A DNA stretch of 7,159 bases. It comes from an uncultured Alistipes sp. GTDB lineage: Bacteria > Bacteroidota > Bacteroidia > Bacteroidales > Rikenellaceae. Of this stretch, positions 1-7,026 are shown in pieces. A model generated the notes under the pieces. It was given only the letters and a program-made list of their open reading frames with translations, ran no database searches and was not told where the DNA came from. The position numbers were made by a program, and so were the translations under genes. Position 1 is the first letter of the stretch. Every line of letters starts with the position of its first letter. Location: positions 1 to 7,159 of the forward strand of contig CAMWJM010000057.1 in NCBI GenBank assembly GCA_947174575.1, given 5' to 3'.

Positions 1-430
1 GGAACGCCTTGGGAAAGACGCCCGAGACGCGGCCCTTCAGGATGATCGCCTCCTCCACGGTGAGACAGTCGCCCACCGTGACGCGGAAATAGGGATTCTC
101 GTAGCTCATGTAGACCCGGATGCCGGGAAACGTCTCGGCGAAGAGGTTCTTGGCCGCCACGGCGCCGGCACGCGCATCCTCGCCGTTGTCGGCGAAAATG
201 CAGACCCGATACCCTTTGACGGCCATGCTCCGCTCGCAGTCGGCCGCAGCCGCCACGGCCTGCGCGGCATCGCCGTACTCGACGACCTCGACCCGGGCCG
301 CGACGCCCGACGCACCGCCGGCCACAGGGCGCTCCAAACGCTGTTTGAACGCATCGAGCGACTGGGCGGAAGCCGCCGCAGCGACGACCGCCGAAATCCC
401 CGACAGAATAAGAAACAATCGATTACGCAT
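1..430 (-). CDS. Secreted SPOR-like domain protein (partial, 3' end outside window)
   Basis: The reading frame starts at the ATG complementary to 428-430 and runs 143 codons to the window edge without a stop, so the C-terminus is missing. Residues 1-22 form a Sec signal peptide: a short basic start (MRNR), a hydrophobic core, and an ASA|Q signal peptidase I site at 20-23, so the protein should act in the periplasm. From about residue 72 the pattern GYRVCIFADNG, then an alanine-rich helix, then IRVYMSYENPYFRVTVGDC, resembles the beta-alpha-beta fold of SPOR domains, which bind denuded peptidoglycan glycan strands. Small single-SPOR secreted proteins of this build are common in Bacteroidota. 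It is the last gene visible in the leftward unit and begins 2 nt after the stop of the lipoprotein gene, with an A-rich rather than GGAGG-type leader. The exact peptidoglycan ligand and role are inferred from the fold only. Confidence 0.85.
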   Translation of the reverse strand, partial: MRNRLFLILSGISAVVAAAASAQSLDAFKQRLERPVAGGASGVAARVEVVEYGDAAQAVAAAADCERSMAVKGYRVCIFADNGEDARAGAVAAKNLFAETFPGIRVYMSYENPYFRVTVGDCLTVEEAIILKGRVSGVFPKAF

Positions 431-432
431 TT

Positions 433-1002
433 TTATCGCAATTTGAAATAATCTTTCACCTCCTGCGCTTCCAAACCGAAAGCCTCCAGAATTTCGTGCA
501 ACGGCACCCGTTCGCGCGCGACGGCGAACGGCGCCGGGCCGCCGCGGCCGGTAGCCGCATAGGAGACGGCGATGTCGGAAACATCGTCGCGCTGCACGCG
601 CCGGAACAGCGCATAGAGCGCCAGCGGATCGGCGATCCGCCACTTCCAGCGAGTGGCGACGCTCTGCACGCAACGCCGCGGCACCTCGACCGGCTCCTGC
701 AAGAGGAGGGTGACGACACGCGACGAGCCGTAGAACAGATCGATCGACGCGCTTTCGAGCGACAATTTGTAGCCCGTGTCGTTGCGCAGCCGCAGCACGA
801 CGTCGCAGCCGCTCGTTCCGTGCATCGCGACCCGCTCGATCCGCTCGACACGGATTTTGTCGCGCGCTTTCTCGACGGCCCGCCGGCACGACGCGGCACC
901 TATGCAAAAGAGGGCGCAAAAAGCCCACATCGCCGCGCGGCGCCACGAAAAACCCCGCGAATTCATGCCGCGGAAAAAACCGCTATGATCGTTCTGCTTC
1001 AT
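433..1002 (-). CDS. Putative lipoprotein with LEA2-like beta-sandwich pattern
   Basis: This 189-aa protein belongs to no family I can name with certainty. Its ATG (1000-1002) overlaps the menG stop as ATGA, matching the other junctions, so I chose this start. A second Met at residue 13 (position 966) would give a more usual 26-residue leader. Residues 21-38 are RR followed by a hydrophobic stretch ending GAAS before Cys39, a plausible but non-ideal lipobox (Ala at -3), so the protein is probably a lipoprotein. Residues 50-165 show repeated short beta strands, with VVLRLRNDTGYKLSLESASI and a later PVEVP. This is the look of LEA type 2/WHy domains: an N-x(4)-Y turn followed by strands. That domain call is tentative. 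The C-terminal 25 residues look helical (HEILEAFGLEAQEV). It sits between menG and a secreted SPOR protein; nothing in its sequence suggests a catalytic role. Confidence 0.8.
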   Translation of the reverse strand: MKQNDHSGFFRGMNSRGFSWRRAAMWAFCALFCIGAASCRRAVEKARDKIRVERIERVAMHGTSGCDVVLRLRNDTGYKLSLESASIDLFYGSSRVVTLLLQEPVEVPRRCVQSVATRWKWRIADPLALYALFRRVQRDDVSDIAVSYAATGRGGPAPFAVARERVPLHEILEAFGLEAQEVKDYFKLR

Positions 1003-1724
1003 TTTTTTATGCCTGTATAAATTTGTGCGATGCCGAAGCTCTGGCTGCGGGCGCGGCATTCGCCGAACCCGGCTTGCGCCATCCGCTCCATGAACGCCTC
1101 GGGCGCCGGGAACTCGCCGACCGAAGCGGGAAGATAGGCATAGGCCCGACGGTCGCGGGAAACGGCGCCGCCGATGAGCGGCAACACCCGGAACGCATAC
1201 CATTCGTACAGTGCCCGGAACCACCGGTTGCGCGGTCGCGAGAACTCCAGAATCACGACCCGGCCCCCCGGCTTTACGGTGCGGGCCAACTCGCGCAGCC
1301 CCGCGTCGAGATCGCCGAAGTTGCGCACGCCGAAAGCCACGGTAGCCGCGTCGACCGACGCATCGGGCAGGTCGAGGCATTCGGCATCGCCCCGGCGGAA
1401 CTCGATCCGCTCCGCCAACCCGCGGGCCGCAGCCTTGCGCCGCGCTTGGGCGAGCATGTTTTCGGAAAGATCGATGCCCACAACCCGCACGTCGGACATG
1501 CGCCGCGCCGCAGCGATCGCCAGATCGCCCGTACCCGTGGCCAGGTCGAGCACCCGTTGCGGCCGGCAACGCGCCGCCTCGTCCACGACCCGCCGGCGCC
1601 ACAGCCGGTCGATGCGGAACGACAGCACATGGTTGAGCAGGTCGTAGTGCGGGGCGATGCGGTCGAACATCGTCTGCACCTGCTCTTTCTTGGAACACGG
1701 GGTATCGTAGGGTTTCACACTCAT
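999..1724 (-). CDS. menG: Demethylmenaquinone C-methyltransferase (MenG/UbiE family)
   Basis: A complete 241-aa class I SAM-dependent methyltransferase of usual family length. It methylates demethylmenaquinone to menaquinone, the last step of respiratory quinone synthesis, at the cytoplasmic face of the membrane. Visible motifs are the UbiE signature region YDLLNHVLSFRIDRLWRR (27-44), SAM-binding motif I VLDLATGTGDL (58-68), the acidic ribose-binding residue Asp85 in GIDLS, GDAECLDLP (112-120), AFGVRNF (130-136), and the second family signature KPGGRVVILEFSRP (151-164). The C-terminus ends GIAQIYTGIKK, as in MenG/UbiE proteins. The ATG start gives the family's normal N-terminus (KKEQVQTMFDRIAPHYD) and overlaps the upstream permease stop by 4 nt (ATGA). 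Most Bacteroidota make menaquinone and not ubiquinone, so MenG is the likelier activity than the dual UbiE role; that step is inferred from phylum. Confidence 0.96.
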   Translation of the reverse strand: MSVKPYDTPCSKKEQVQTMFDRIAPHYDLLNHVLSFRIDRLWRRRVVDEAARCRPQRVLDLATGTGDLAIAAARRMSDVRVVGIDLSENMLAQARRKAAARGLAERIEFRRGDAECLDLPDASVDAATVAFGVRNFGDLDAGLRELARTVKPGGRVVILEFSRPRNRWFRALYEWYAFRVLPLIGGAVSRDRRAYAYLPASVGEFPAPEAFMERMAQAGFGECRARSQSFGIAQIYTGIKK

Positions 1725-2965
1725 TCGTAACGGATCGCCTCGACGGGCTTGATTTTGGAAACGATATGCGTGGGGATCACCAGCAGCGCCACGATCGCCG
1801 CCGCCGCACCGAGGTTGAGCGGCACCCACCAGCTCCACTCCACCGCCACGGGCACCTGCGAAAGGAGGTAGCCCTCGGCGTCGAGCTTCACCGCGCCGAA
1901 CCGCTGCTGCAACACGCACAGCGCCAGACCGATGCCATTGCCCCAGGCCATGCCGCGCAAGGCGATGAACCCGGCCCGGTAGAGAAACACCCGCCGCAGG
2001 GCGCCGTTGCGCATGCCGAATGTCTTCAGCAGCCCGATCATGCGCGTACGCTCCATGACGAGCACCAGCAACGCGGAGGTCATGTTGAAGAACGCCACGG
2101 CGAGCATGATGACGATGATGACCGCGGCATTGACGTCGTGGGCCTTGAGCCAGTCGAAGATATTGGCATACTGTTCGCGGATGCTCGACACGGCCAGATT
2201 GCGGGTTTCATCGGCCTCGTCGAAAAGGAGCGTACGGTTGAGGCGCCGGGCGAAGTCGTCGACGGCGGCGAAATCGCGTACGAAGATTTCGTAGCCGGTG
2301 ACCTCCTCGTCCGACCAGTCGGAAAGACGCTGCACGTTGCGCAGGTCGGTCATCGCCACGGCATCGTCCATCTCGTCCATGCCCGACGAATAGATGCCCG
2401 CGATCTTGAAGCGGTCGCGCCGGGGGGCCGCGTCGTGCTCGACGAAGAGCATCTCGGCCCGGTCGCCCACGCCGAGCCGCAGCCGCCGGGCGAGGTTGCG
2501 CGAAAGGAGGATCTCCTTGGTGCGGATCGAGTCGCCCACGCGGGGCAATGCTCCCTCCTGCAGCCACTCGGCGAAGAACCGCCAGTCGTAAGCGCCGTCG
2601 ACCCCTTTCAGCAGGATGCCCTCGACCGTTTCGTCGGTGCGCACGATCCCGCCGCGCACGGCATAGGGCGCCAATGCGGCGAAACTCTCGGTCGAGCGGA
2701 TCAGCGACTCCAGATAATCGCTGCGCCGCACCGGCTCGCTGTCCAACGCGCGGACGCTGCGCACGTCGGTCAGCGCCGCATGGGCCGCGAAACCGGTGAT
2801 CTTGCGCGTCACCTCGCGCTTGAAACCCGTCATCACGGCCAGGGCCAGAATCATCGTCCCCACGCTCAACGCCACCGACACCGCGGCGATGCGCTCCATG
2901 ATGCCGGGTCTGGCCCCGGGAAGGGGGCGTGCCGTGCGTCGGGCTATGAAAAAAGCGAGTTCCAC
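1721..2965 (-). CDS. FtsX/LolC/E-type ABC transporter permease
   Basis: A 414-aa inner-membrane permease with the MacB/LolE layout. TM1 is at about 26-46, a large periplasmic domain spans about 50-275, TM2 is at 279-304, TM3 at 329-351 and TM4 at 380-398. The cytoplasmic stretch after TM2, MERTRMIGLLKTFGMRNGAL (304-323), is the coupling helix region that contacts the ATPase in this family, and the end SKIKPVEAIRYE is typical of LolC/E. The likely job is energy-driven extraction of lipoproteins from the inner membrane, but other FtsX-type permeases look alike. No LolD-like ATPase is encoded in the window, so its partner is elsewhere. I chose the GTG at 2963-2965 because homologues begin close to ELAFFIARR and because it lies 30 nt downstream of a candidate -7 box. 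The frame stays open to an ATG at 3055, but that would begin upstream of the promoter box and add an untypical N-terminus. It is the first gene of the leftward unit. Confidence 0.9.
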   Translation of the reverse strand: MELAFFIARRTARPLPGARPGIMERIAAVSVALSVGTMILALAVMTGFKREVTRKITGFAAHAALTDVRSVRALDSEPVRRSDYLESLIRSTESFAALAPYAVRGGIVRTDETVEGILLKGVDGAYDWRFFAEWLQEGALPRVGDSIRTKEILLSRNLARRLRLGVGDRAEMLFVEHDAAPRRDRFKIAGIYSSGMDEMDDAVAMTDLRNVQRLSDWSDEEVTGYEIFVRDFAAVDDFARRLNRTLLFDEADETRNLAVSSIREQYANIFDWLKAHDVNAAVIIVIMLAVAFFNMTSALLVLVMERTRMIGLLKTFGMRNGALRRVFLYRAGFIALRGMAWGNGIGLALCVLQQRFGAVKLDAEGYLLSQVPVAVEWSWWVPLNLGAAAAIVALLVIPTHIVSKIKPVEAIRYE

Positions 2966-2995
2966 GAGGGGTTGAGGATTTGCGCGAAATTTATG

Positions 2996-3003
2996 CAAAG
3001 TAA
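2996..3003 (-). promoter_or_regulatory. Candidate -7 box for the leftward unit
   Basis: Read on the minus strand this is TTACTTTG followed by C, one mismatch from the Bacteroidota -7 consensus TAnnTTTG (a T replaces the A). It ends exactly 30 nt before the GTG start of the permease gene. A possible -33 TTG lies at 3026-3028 with a 22-nt spacer, longer than the usual roughly 19-21, so that element is weak. The assignment rests on motif and position only. Confidence 0.45.
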
Positions 3004-3015
3004 CATAAAATTTCG

Positions 3016-3023
3016 TACTTTTG
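3016..3023 (+). promoter_or_regulatory. Candidate -7 box for the rightward unit
   Basis: TACTTTTG is an exact match to the Bacteroidota sigma-70-type -7 element TAnnTTTG. It ends 30 nt before the ATG of the metallopeptidase gene. I see no convincing -33 TTTG at the usual distance; the nearest TTTG (2979-2982) is 33 nt away. This is the only good promoter candidate for the three-gene rightward unit. Confidence 0.6.
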
Positions 3024-3040
3024 CCCAAGATAACCGCAAA

Positions 3041-3048
3041 AAAAGGAA
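3041..3048 (+). promoter_or_regulatory. Ribosome binding site of the metallopeptidase gene
   Basis: The A-rich tract AAAAGGAA lies 5 nt before the ATG at 3054. It supports that ATG as the start over the in-frame TTG at 3021, which falls inside the -7 promoter box and so cannot be in the transcript. Confidence 0.6.
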
Positions 3049-3053
3049 TCGCC

Positions 3054-3806
3054 ATGATTCAACCGCTTTTCATCCTGCTGCAGGCAGGTCAGGACTATGC
3101 CTATCGCTACGACACGGCGACGACGGGCATGGTGGGACTGATCGTCGTGATCGGCATAGTGGGCTACATCGTGCAGGCGCGTCTGCAATCGGTCTTCAAG
3201 AAGTATTCGAAAGTGCGCTTCCCGGGCGGCCTGACGGGCGCCCAGGTGGCCGAAAAGATGCTGCGCGACAACCATATCCACAACGTGACGGTGACCCACG
3301 TCAAGGGCCACCTGACCGACCACTTCGACCCCCGGACGATGACCGTGAACCTGAGCGACTCGGTCTACTCGTCGGACAGCGTGGCCGCGGCGGCCGTGGC
3401 GGCGCACGAATGCGGTCATGCCGTGCAGCACGCCCGCGAATACGGGCCGCTGAAACTGCGCTCGCAGTTGGTGCCGGCCGTGCAGTTCGCCTCGACGGCC
3501 GCGACATGGGTCATCATCGCCGGACTGGCGCTGCTGGCCGCCACGCAGAACGAAACGCTCTGTTGGATCGGCGTGGGGATGATCGCTCTGTCGGCGCTCT
3601 TCTCGATCGTGACGCTGCCCGTGGAGTACAACGCCTCGGCCCGCGCTCTGGAGTGGCTGCAGGCCAGCCGCACCATGGAGGGCGCGCAACTGGCCCAGGC
3701 CAAAGAGGCCCTTTCGTGGGCCGCACGCACCTATCTGGTGGCCGCCTTGAGCGCCGTGGCTTCGGTGCTCTACTACGTCTTCCTGATCCTCGGACGACGC
3801 GACTGA
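3054..3806 (+). CDS. YugP-type membrane zinc metallopeptidase
   Basis: A 250-aa membrane protein of the Zn_peptidase_2 (YugP) family, of about normal family length. Hydrophobic segments are at about 24-42, 142-164, 169-188 and 226-246. The zinc motif HECGH lies at 118-122 within AAHECGHAVQH, with His118 and His122 as metal ligands and Glu119 as catalytic base. Glu191 in LPVEYNASARALEWL is the likely third ligand. Other family marks are LTGAQVAEKMLRDN (60-73) and DHFDPRTMTVNLSDSVY (89-105). The substrate of this family is not well established, so I give none. It is the first gene of the rightward unit, with its own promoter candidate and ribosome binding site, and its stop is 3 nt before the SGNH gene. 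Linkage to an acyltransferase pair suggests an envelope role, but shared transcription may be incidental. Confidence 0.93.
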   Translation: MIQPLFILLQAGQDYAYRYDTATTGMVGLIVVIGIVGYIVQARLQSVFKKYSKVRFPGGLTGAQVAEKMLRDNHIHNVTVTHVKGHLTDHFDPRTMTVNLSDSVYSSDSVAAAAVAAHECGHAVQHAREYGPLKLRSQLVPAVQFASTAATWVIIAGLALLAATQNETLCWIGVGMIALSALFSIVTLPVEYNASARALEWLQASRTMEGAQLAQAKEALSWAARTYLVAALSAVASVLYYVFLILGRRD

Positions 3807-3809
3807 CCG

Positions 3810-5384
3810 ATGAGAAAGGCCCCCGGAACAGACTGCTCCCGCAGCGTATGGCTGGCGGCCGTCGCGCTCGTCGCGGTGCTGACGGCCGTGAGCTTCATTC
3901 CGCCGCAGAGCTTCGGCAGAGTGAAACTGCGCCGTGCCAACATCTTTTCGGACATCGCCGTCTTCGACGACACGGCGACGCCCGAAACCGCACCGGCGCT
4001 TTTCGACGAGGAGGAGTTCCGGGTCGATCTGGCCGAAGTGGTCGAGCGCATCGAAGCCGAGGCGGTGCCGGCGCACGTGCCCACGCTCTACGAGTGGTGC
4101 GCGCAGCCCGACACCACGACCCGCCGCCCGATCCGCATAGACACCGTGCACCGCAAGCGCGTGGTGCCGATCGAAGAGTTCGACACGGAGCGCTGCGACG
4201 GCATGCAAGCGTTCTACGACACGCTGCTGACGTCCCGCCGCACGGTGCGCATCGCCGTGCTGGGCGATTCGTTCATCGAGGGCGACATCCTCACGGCCGA
4301 CCTGCGCGAACGGCTCCAGGAGCGCTACGGAGGGGGCGGCACGGGCTTCGCGCCGATGGCTTCGCCGCTGACGGCATTCCGCCGCACGGTGAAAACCGTG
4401 TCGAAAGGCTGGAGCGCGCACAACATCATGCAGCGCAAGAAGACGCCCCCGACGCTGCGCGACAAATTCTACGTCTCGGGCTGGGTGTGCCAGGCGACGC
4501 CCGGAGCCTCGACCCGCTGGGAGGCGACCGACTACCGTCGCCGGCTCTGCGAATGCTCGTGCGGCCGCATCTTCTTCCTCTCGCCCAACGACAGCCGACT
4601 CGAAGTGACGGTGAACGACTCGCTGCGCCGTGAATTCGCGGTGGAGGGCGACGCCGCGGTGCGGCAGATCGCGGTGACGGCGCCCCGCATCGGGTCGCTG
4701 ACGTTCCGCGTCGTGTCGGGCGCCGAGGAGTTCGTGGGCTACGGCGCGGTGCTCGAAGGGCGCGGCGTGACGGTGGACAACTACTCGATCCGCAGCAACA
4801 ACGGCCAGGCGATGTTCTGGACCGATCCGTCGATCGACGCCCAGATCGACGCCATGCTCGACTACGATCTGGTGATCCTGCAATACGGCCTCAACATCAT
4901 GCAGACCGGCGTCCACGACTACACGAACTACGGGCTGAAGATCGAAAAGATGATCGCTTTCGTGCGCGAATGCTTCCCGGGGGCGGCGGTGCTGGTGCTG
5001 GGCGTGAGCGACCGTTCGGTGCGCACCGAGAACGGATTCCGCCCCATGGACGCCATACCCCACATGCTGGCATGCCAGCGGCGGGCGGCTCGCAACGCCC
5101 GGGCGGCTTTCTGGTCGACCTACGACGCCATGCGCATGCAGGGCGGCATGGCGCGCTTCGTGCAGAACGGCTGGGCCGGCAAAGACTTCACCCACATCAA
5201 CTATGCCGGCGGCAGCCGCATAGCCTGGGCGCTGGCCGACGCGTTCGATGAGCGCGTGAACGCCCGTGCGGCGCAGTGCCGCAGAACGCGGATCTACATG
5301 TCGGTGATGGATTCGCTGCAAACGGCCGGCCTCCGGCAGCAGCTGCTTCCCGGCCTGCAACCGCCCAAATCCGTCCGCCCATGA
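3810..5384 (+). CDS. Membrane-anchored SGNH/GDSL-fold protein (putative envelope O-acyl transferase or esterase)
   Basis: A 524-aa protein with an N-terminal hydrophobic segment at 13-30 and no clear signal peptidase site, so probably a type II anchor with the rest in the periplasm. The SGNH fold shows block I IAVLGDSFIEGD (148-159) with nucleophile Ser154, the block III region LVILQYGLN (354-362) with Asn362, and block V KDFTHINYAGG (458-468) with Asp459 and His462, which complete the catalytic triad. About 200 residues separate block I from block III, and 220-340 read as beta strands, so a beta-sandwich seems to be inserted. A CxCxC motif (Cys247/249/251) sits in it. The next gene is an MBOAT acyltransferase that overlaps by 4 nt. 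By analogy with PatB and AlgJ/AlgX, this is the likely periplasmic partner that moves acyl groups on an envelope polymer. Hydrolysis (Ape1-like deacetylation) is the main alternative. The ATG follows the protease stop by 3 nt with no Shine-Dalgarno, which fits coupling. Confidence 0.88.
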   Translation: MRKAPGTDCSRSVWLAAVALVAVLTAVSFIPPQSFGRVKLRRANIFSDIAVFDDTATPETAPALFDEEEFRVDLAEVVERIEAEAVPAHVPTLYEWCAQPDTTTRRPIRIDTVHRKRVVPIEEFDTERCDGMQAFYDTLLTSRRTVRIAVLGDSFIEGDILTADLRERLQERYGGGGTGFAPMASPLTAFRRTVKTVSKGWSAHNIMQRKKTPPTLRDKFYVSGWVCQATPGASTRWEATDYRRRLCECSCGRIFFLSPNDSRLEVTVNDSLRREFAVEGDAAVRQIAVTAPRIGSLTFRVVSGAEEFVGYGAVLEGRGVTVDNYSIRSNNGQAMFWTDPSIDAQIDAMLDYDLVILQYGLNIMQTGVHDYTNYGLKIEKMIAFVRECFPGAAVLVLGVSDRSVRTENGFRPMDAIPHMLACQRRAARNARAAFWSTYDAMRMQGGMARFVQNGWAGKDFTHINYAGGSRIAWALADAFDERVNARAAQCRRTRIYMSVMDSLQTAGLRQQLLPGLQPPKSVRP

Positions 5385-6886
5385 CGCTGCCCGCCACGGA
5401 CAACCTCGCCGCGAAACTCGGGTCGCTGCTGACGTACGACCCCTCGTCGCCGTTGATTTTCAACAGCGGCCTGTTTCTGTTTCTGTTCGCGGGGTTTCTG
5501 CTGGTCTACGGACTCTTCCGCCGGGCGCCGATCGCCCGCATGGTCTATGTGATCCTCTTTTCGCTCTATTTCTATTATAAGTCGAGCGGCATCTACTTCC
5601 TGCTGCTGCTTTTCGCCGCCACGAGCGACTTCCTGATCGCCCAGGCTATTTACCGCGTGCCGGCACGGCGGGCCAAACGCTGGCTGGTGGCGTTGAGCGT
5701 GGCGATCAACCTGGGCATGCTCGGCTACTTCAAGTATACGAACTTTCTGGTGGAGATCGCCAACCGGTTGTTCGGCGAGGGATTCCTCCAGTTCCAGAAC
5801 ATCTTCCTGCCGGTGGGCATCTCGTTCTTCGTGTTCCAGTCGATGAGCTATACGATCGACGTCTACCGCGGGCAGCTCTGGCCGCTGAAGAACTGGCTCG
5901 ACTACTGTTTCTACCTCTCGTTCTTCCCCCAGCTGGTGGCGGGGCCGATCGTGCGGGCGCGCGACTTCATTCCCCAAATCCGCCAGAACCCGACGGTGGT
6001 GACGCGGCGGATGTTCGGCGTGGGGGTGTTCCTCATACTGACGGGTCTGTTCAAAAAGGCCGTGATCTCCGACTTCATCTCGCTCAACTTCGTCGACCGT
6101 ATTTTCGACGAACCGCTGCTCTACACGGGATTCGAATGTCTGATGGGCATCTACGGCTATGCGCTGCAAATCTACTGCGACTTCTCGGGCTACTCCGACA
6201 TGGCCATAGGCATCGCGCTGCTCCTGGGGTTCCGCTTCCCGAAGAACTTCGACGCCCCCTACCAGTCGGCCACGATCACCGAGTTCTGGCGCCGCTGGCA
6301 CATCTCGCTCTCCTCGTGGCTGCGCGACTACCTCTATATTTCGTTGGGCGGCAACCGCCGGGGCCGCATACGCACCTATTTCAACCTGCTGCTGACGATG
6401 CTGCTGGGCGGTCTGTGGCACGGCGCGGCGATCCGCTTCATCCTCTGGGGCGCGCTGCACGGAGCAGCGCTGGCGCTGCACAAACTGTGGCTGTCGGTCG
6501 TCCCGGGCGCCAAGGCGACGGGCCGGGAGATGCACGGGTGGAGCCGGATCGCAGGAGGAATCCTGACATTCAACTTGGTATGCTTCGGCTGGTTGATCTT
6601 CCGCGCCGAATCGCTGCAGACCGTGACGCTCATGCTGCACCAGATCACGCAAAATTTCAACGCCCCGATGATCCCCCAGGTGCTGGAGGGCTATGCTCCG
6701 GTGTTCGCATTGATCGCGGCGGGCTATCTGCTCCACCTGCTGCCCCGCCGGGTCGACACGCTCGCGCGGCGCGCCGTGACGGCGGCGCCCCTGGTCGTGC
6801 AGGTGCTGCTGCTGACGACGATGATCTGGTGTGTGATGCAGATCAAGTCGAGCGACATACAACCGTTCATCTACTTTCAATTTTAA
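5381..6886 (+). CDS. MBOAT-family membrane O-acyltransferase (AlgI/PatA/DltB-like)
   Basis: A 501-aa polytopic membrane protein of usual MBOAT length. Family marks in order are NIFLPVGISFFVFQSMSYTI (140-159), FFPQLVAGPIVRARDFIPQI (181-200), YCDFSGYSDMAIGIALLLGF (265-284), EFWRRWHISLSSWLRDYLYI (301-320) with His307, and LLGGLWHGA (341-349) with the invariant catalytic His347. The protein ends PFIYFQF, a common C-terminus in bacterial members. Such proteins take an activated acyl group from the cytoplasm and pass it across the inner membrane to a partner that modifies an extracytoplasmic polymer. The ATG at 5381 overlaps the SGNH stop as ATGA and opens at a normal N-terminus. The frame extends upstream to 5276, but that adds 35 low-complexity residues overlapping the SGNH gene. 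Close pairing with the SGNH gene suggests one acylation system; peptidoglycan, capsule or another glycan are all possible targets. Confidence 0.95.
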   Translation: MTLPATDNLAAKLGSLLTYDPSSPLIFNSGLFLFLFAGFLLVYGLFRRAPIARMVYVILFSLYFYYKSSGIYFLLLLFAATSDFLIAQAIYRVPARRAKRWLVALSVAINLGMLGYFKYTNFLVEIANRLFGEGFLQFQNIFLPVGISFFVFQSMSYTIDVYRGQLWPLKNWLDYCFYLSFFPQLVAGPIVRARDFIPQIRQNPTVVTRRMFGVGVFLILTGLFKKAVISDFISLNFVDRIFDEPLLYTGFECLMGIYGYALQIYCDFSGYSDMAIGIALLLGFRFPKNFDAPYQSATITEFWRRWHISLSSWLRDYLYISLGGNRRGRIRTYFNLLLTMLLGGLWHGAAIRFILWGALHGAALALHKLWLSVVPGAKATGREMHGWSRIAGGILTFNLVCFGWLIFRAESLQTVTLMLHQITQNFNAPMIPQVLEGYAPVFALIAAGYLLHLLPRRVDTLARRAVTAAPLVVQVLLLTTMIWCVMQIKSSDIQPFIYFQF

Positions 6887-6953
6887 GGAGAGGAGGAAAC
6901 TCGGAACGCAGACTTAACGCTCCTTTTTTGCGACAAATTCAGCCGTCGGGCCG

Positions 6954-6985
6954 GCAAGCCGAAGCCACCCCCGGCGTAGGCTTGC
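6954..6985. repeat. Inverted repeat, 7-bp arms
   Basis: GCAAGCC (6954-6960) and GGCTTGC (6979-6985) are perfect reverse complements separated by 18 nt that also contain GC-rich partial pairing. The right arm shares two bases with the next inverted repeat, so the two hairpins compete. No T-run follows, so a plain intrinsic terminator is unlikely. Confidence 0.6.
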
Positions 6986-6998
6986 AACATGCTGTTGC
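6984..6998. repeat. Inverted repeat, 6-bp arms and 3-nt loop
   Basis: GCAACA (6984-6989) and TGTTGC (6993-6998) are perfect reverse complements around the loop TGC. A small stable hairpin in RNA is possible. It may be the core of a dispersed REP-like element or end the rightward transcript in a Rho-dependent or processed form; neither is shown. Confidence 0.6.
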
Positions 6999-7026
6999 GT
7001 CGCTTTCGCTGGCTCCGGCCCGCGTA

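Noticed and set aside
2966..3055. Extended permease start at the ATG at 3055
   Set aside because: It would add 30 untypical residues and overlap the opposite gene's start. The candidate promoter box lies between it and the GTG at 2965.
1766..4633. A 955-codon open frame on the plus strand across the permease and protease genes
   Set aside because: It runs antisense to the permease and out of frame through the protease and SGNH genes, all of which have clear family motifs. Its protein is rich in R, H, G and D with no motif, as expected for a shadow frame in GC-rich DNA.
2991..5360. A 789-codon antisense open frame across the protease and SGNH genes
   Set aside because: Low-complexity R/H/V/A composition, no domain, fully opposite two well-supported genes. 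Stops are scarce in this frame because the sense genes use G/C at third positions.
5294..6880. A 528-codon antisense open frame opposite the MBOAT gene
   Set aside because: Rich in Q, R, E and H with no recognisable motif. It mirrors hydrophobic MBOAT codons and is a shadow.
6911..6930. T6 run after the MBOAT gene as an intrinsic terminator
   Set aside because: Only a weak AAGGAG/CTCCTT pairing with a loop of about 29 nt precedes it; no GC-rich stem touches the T-run.
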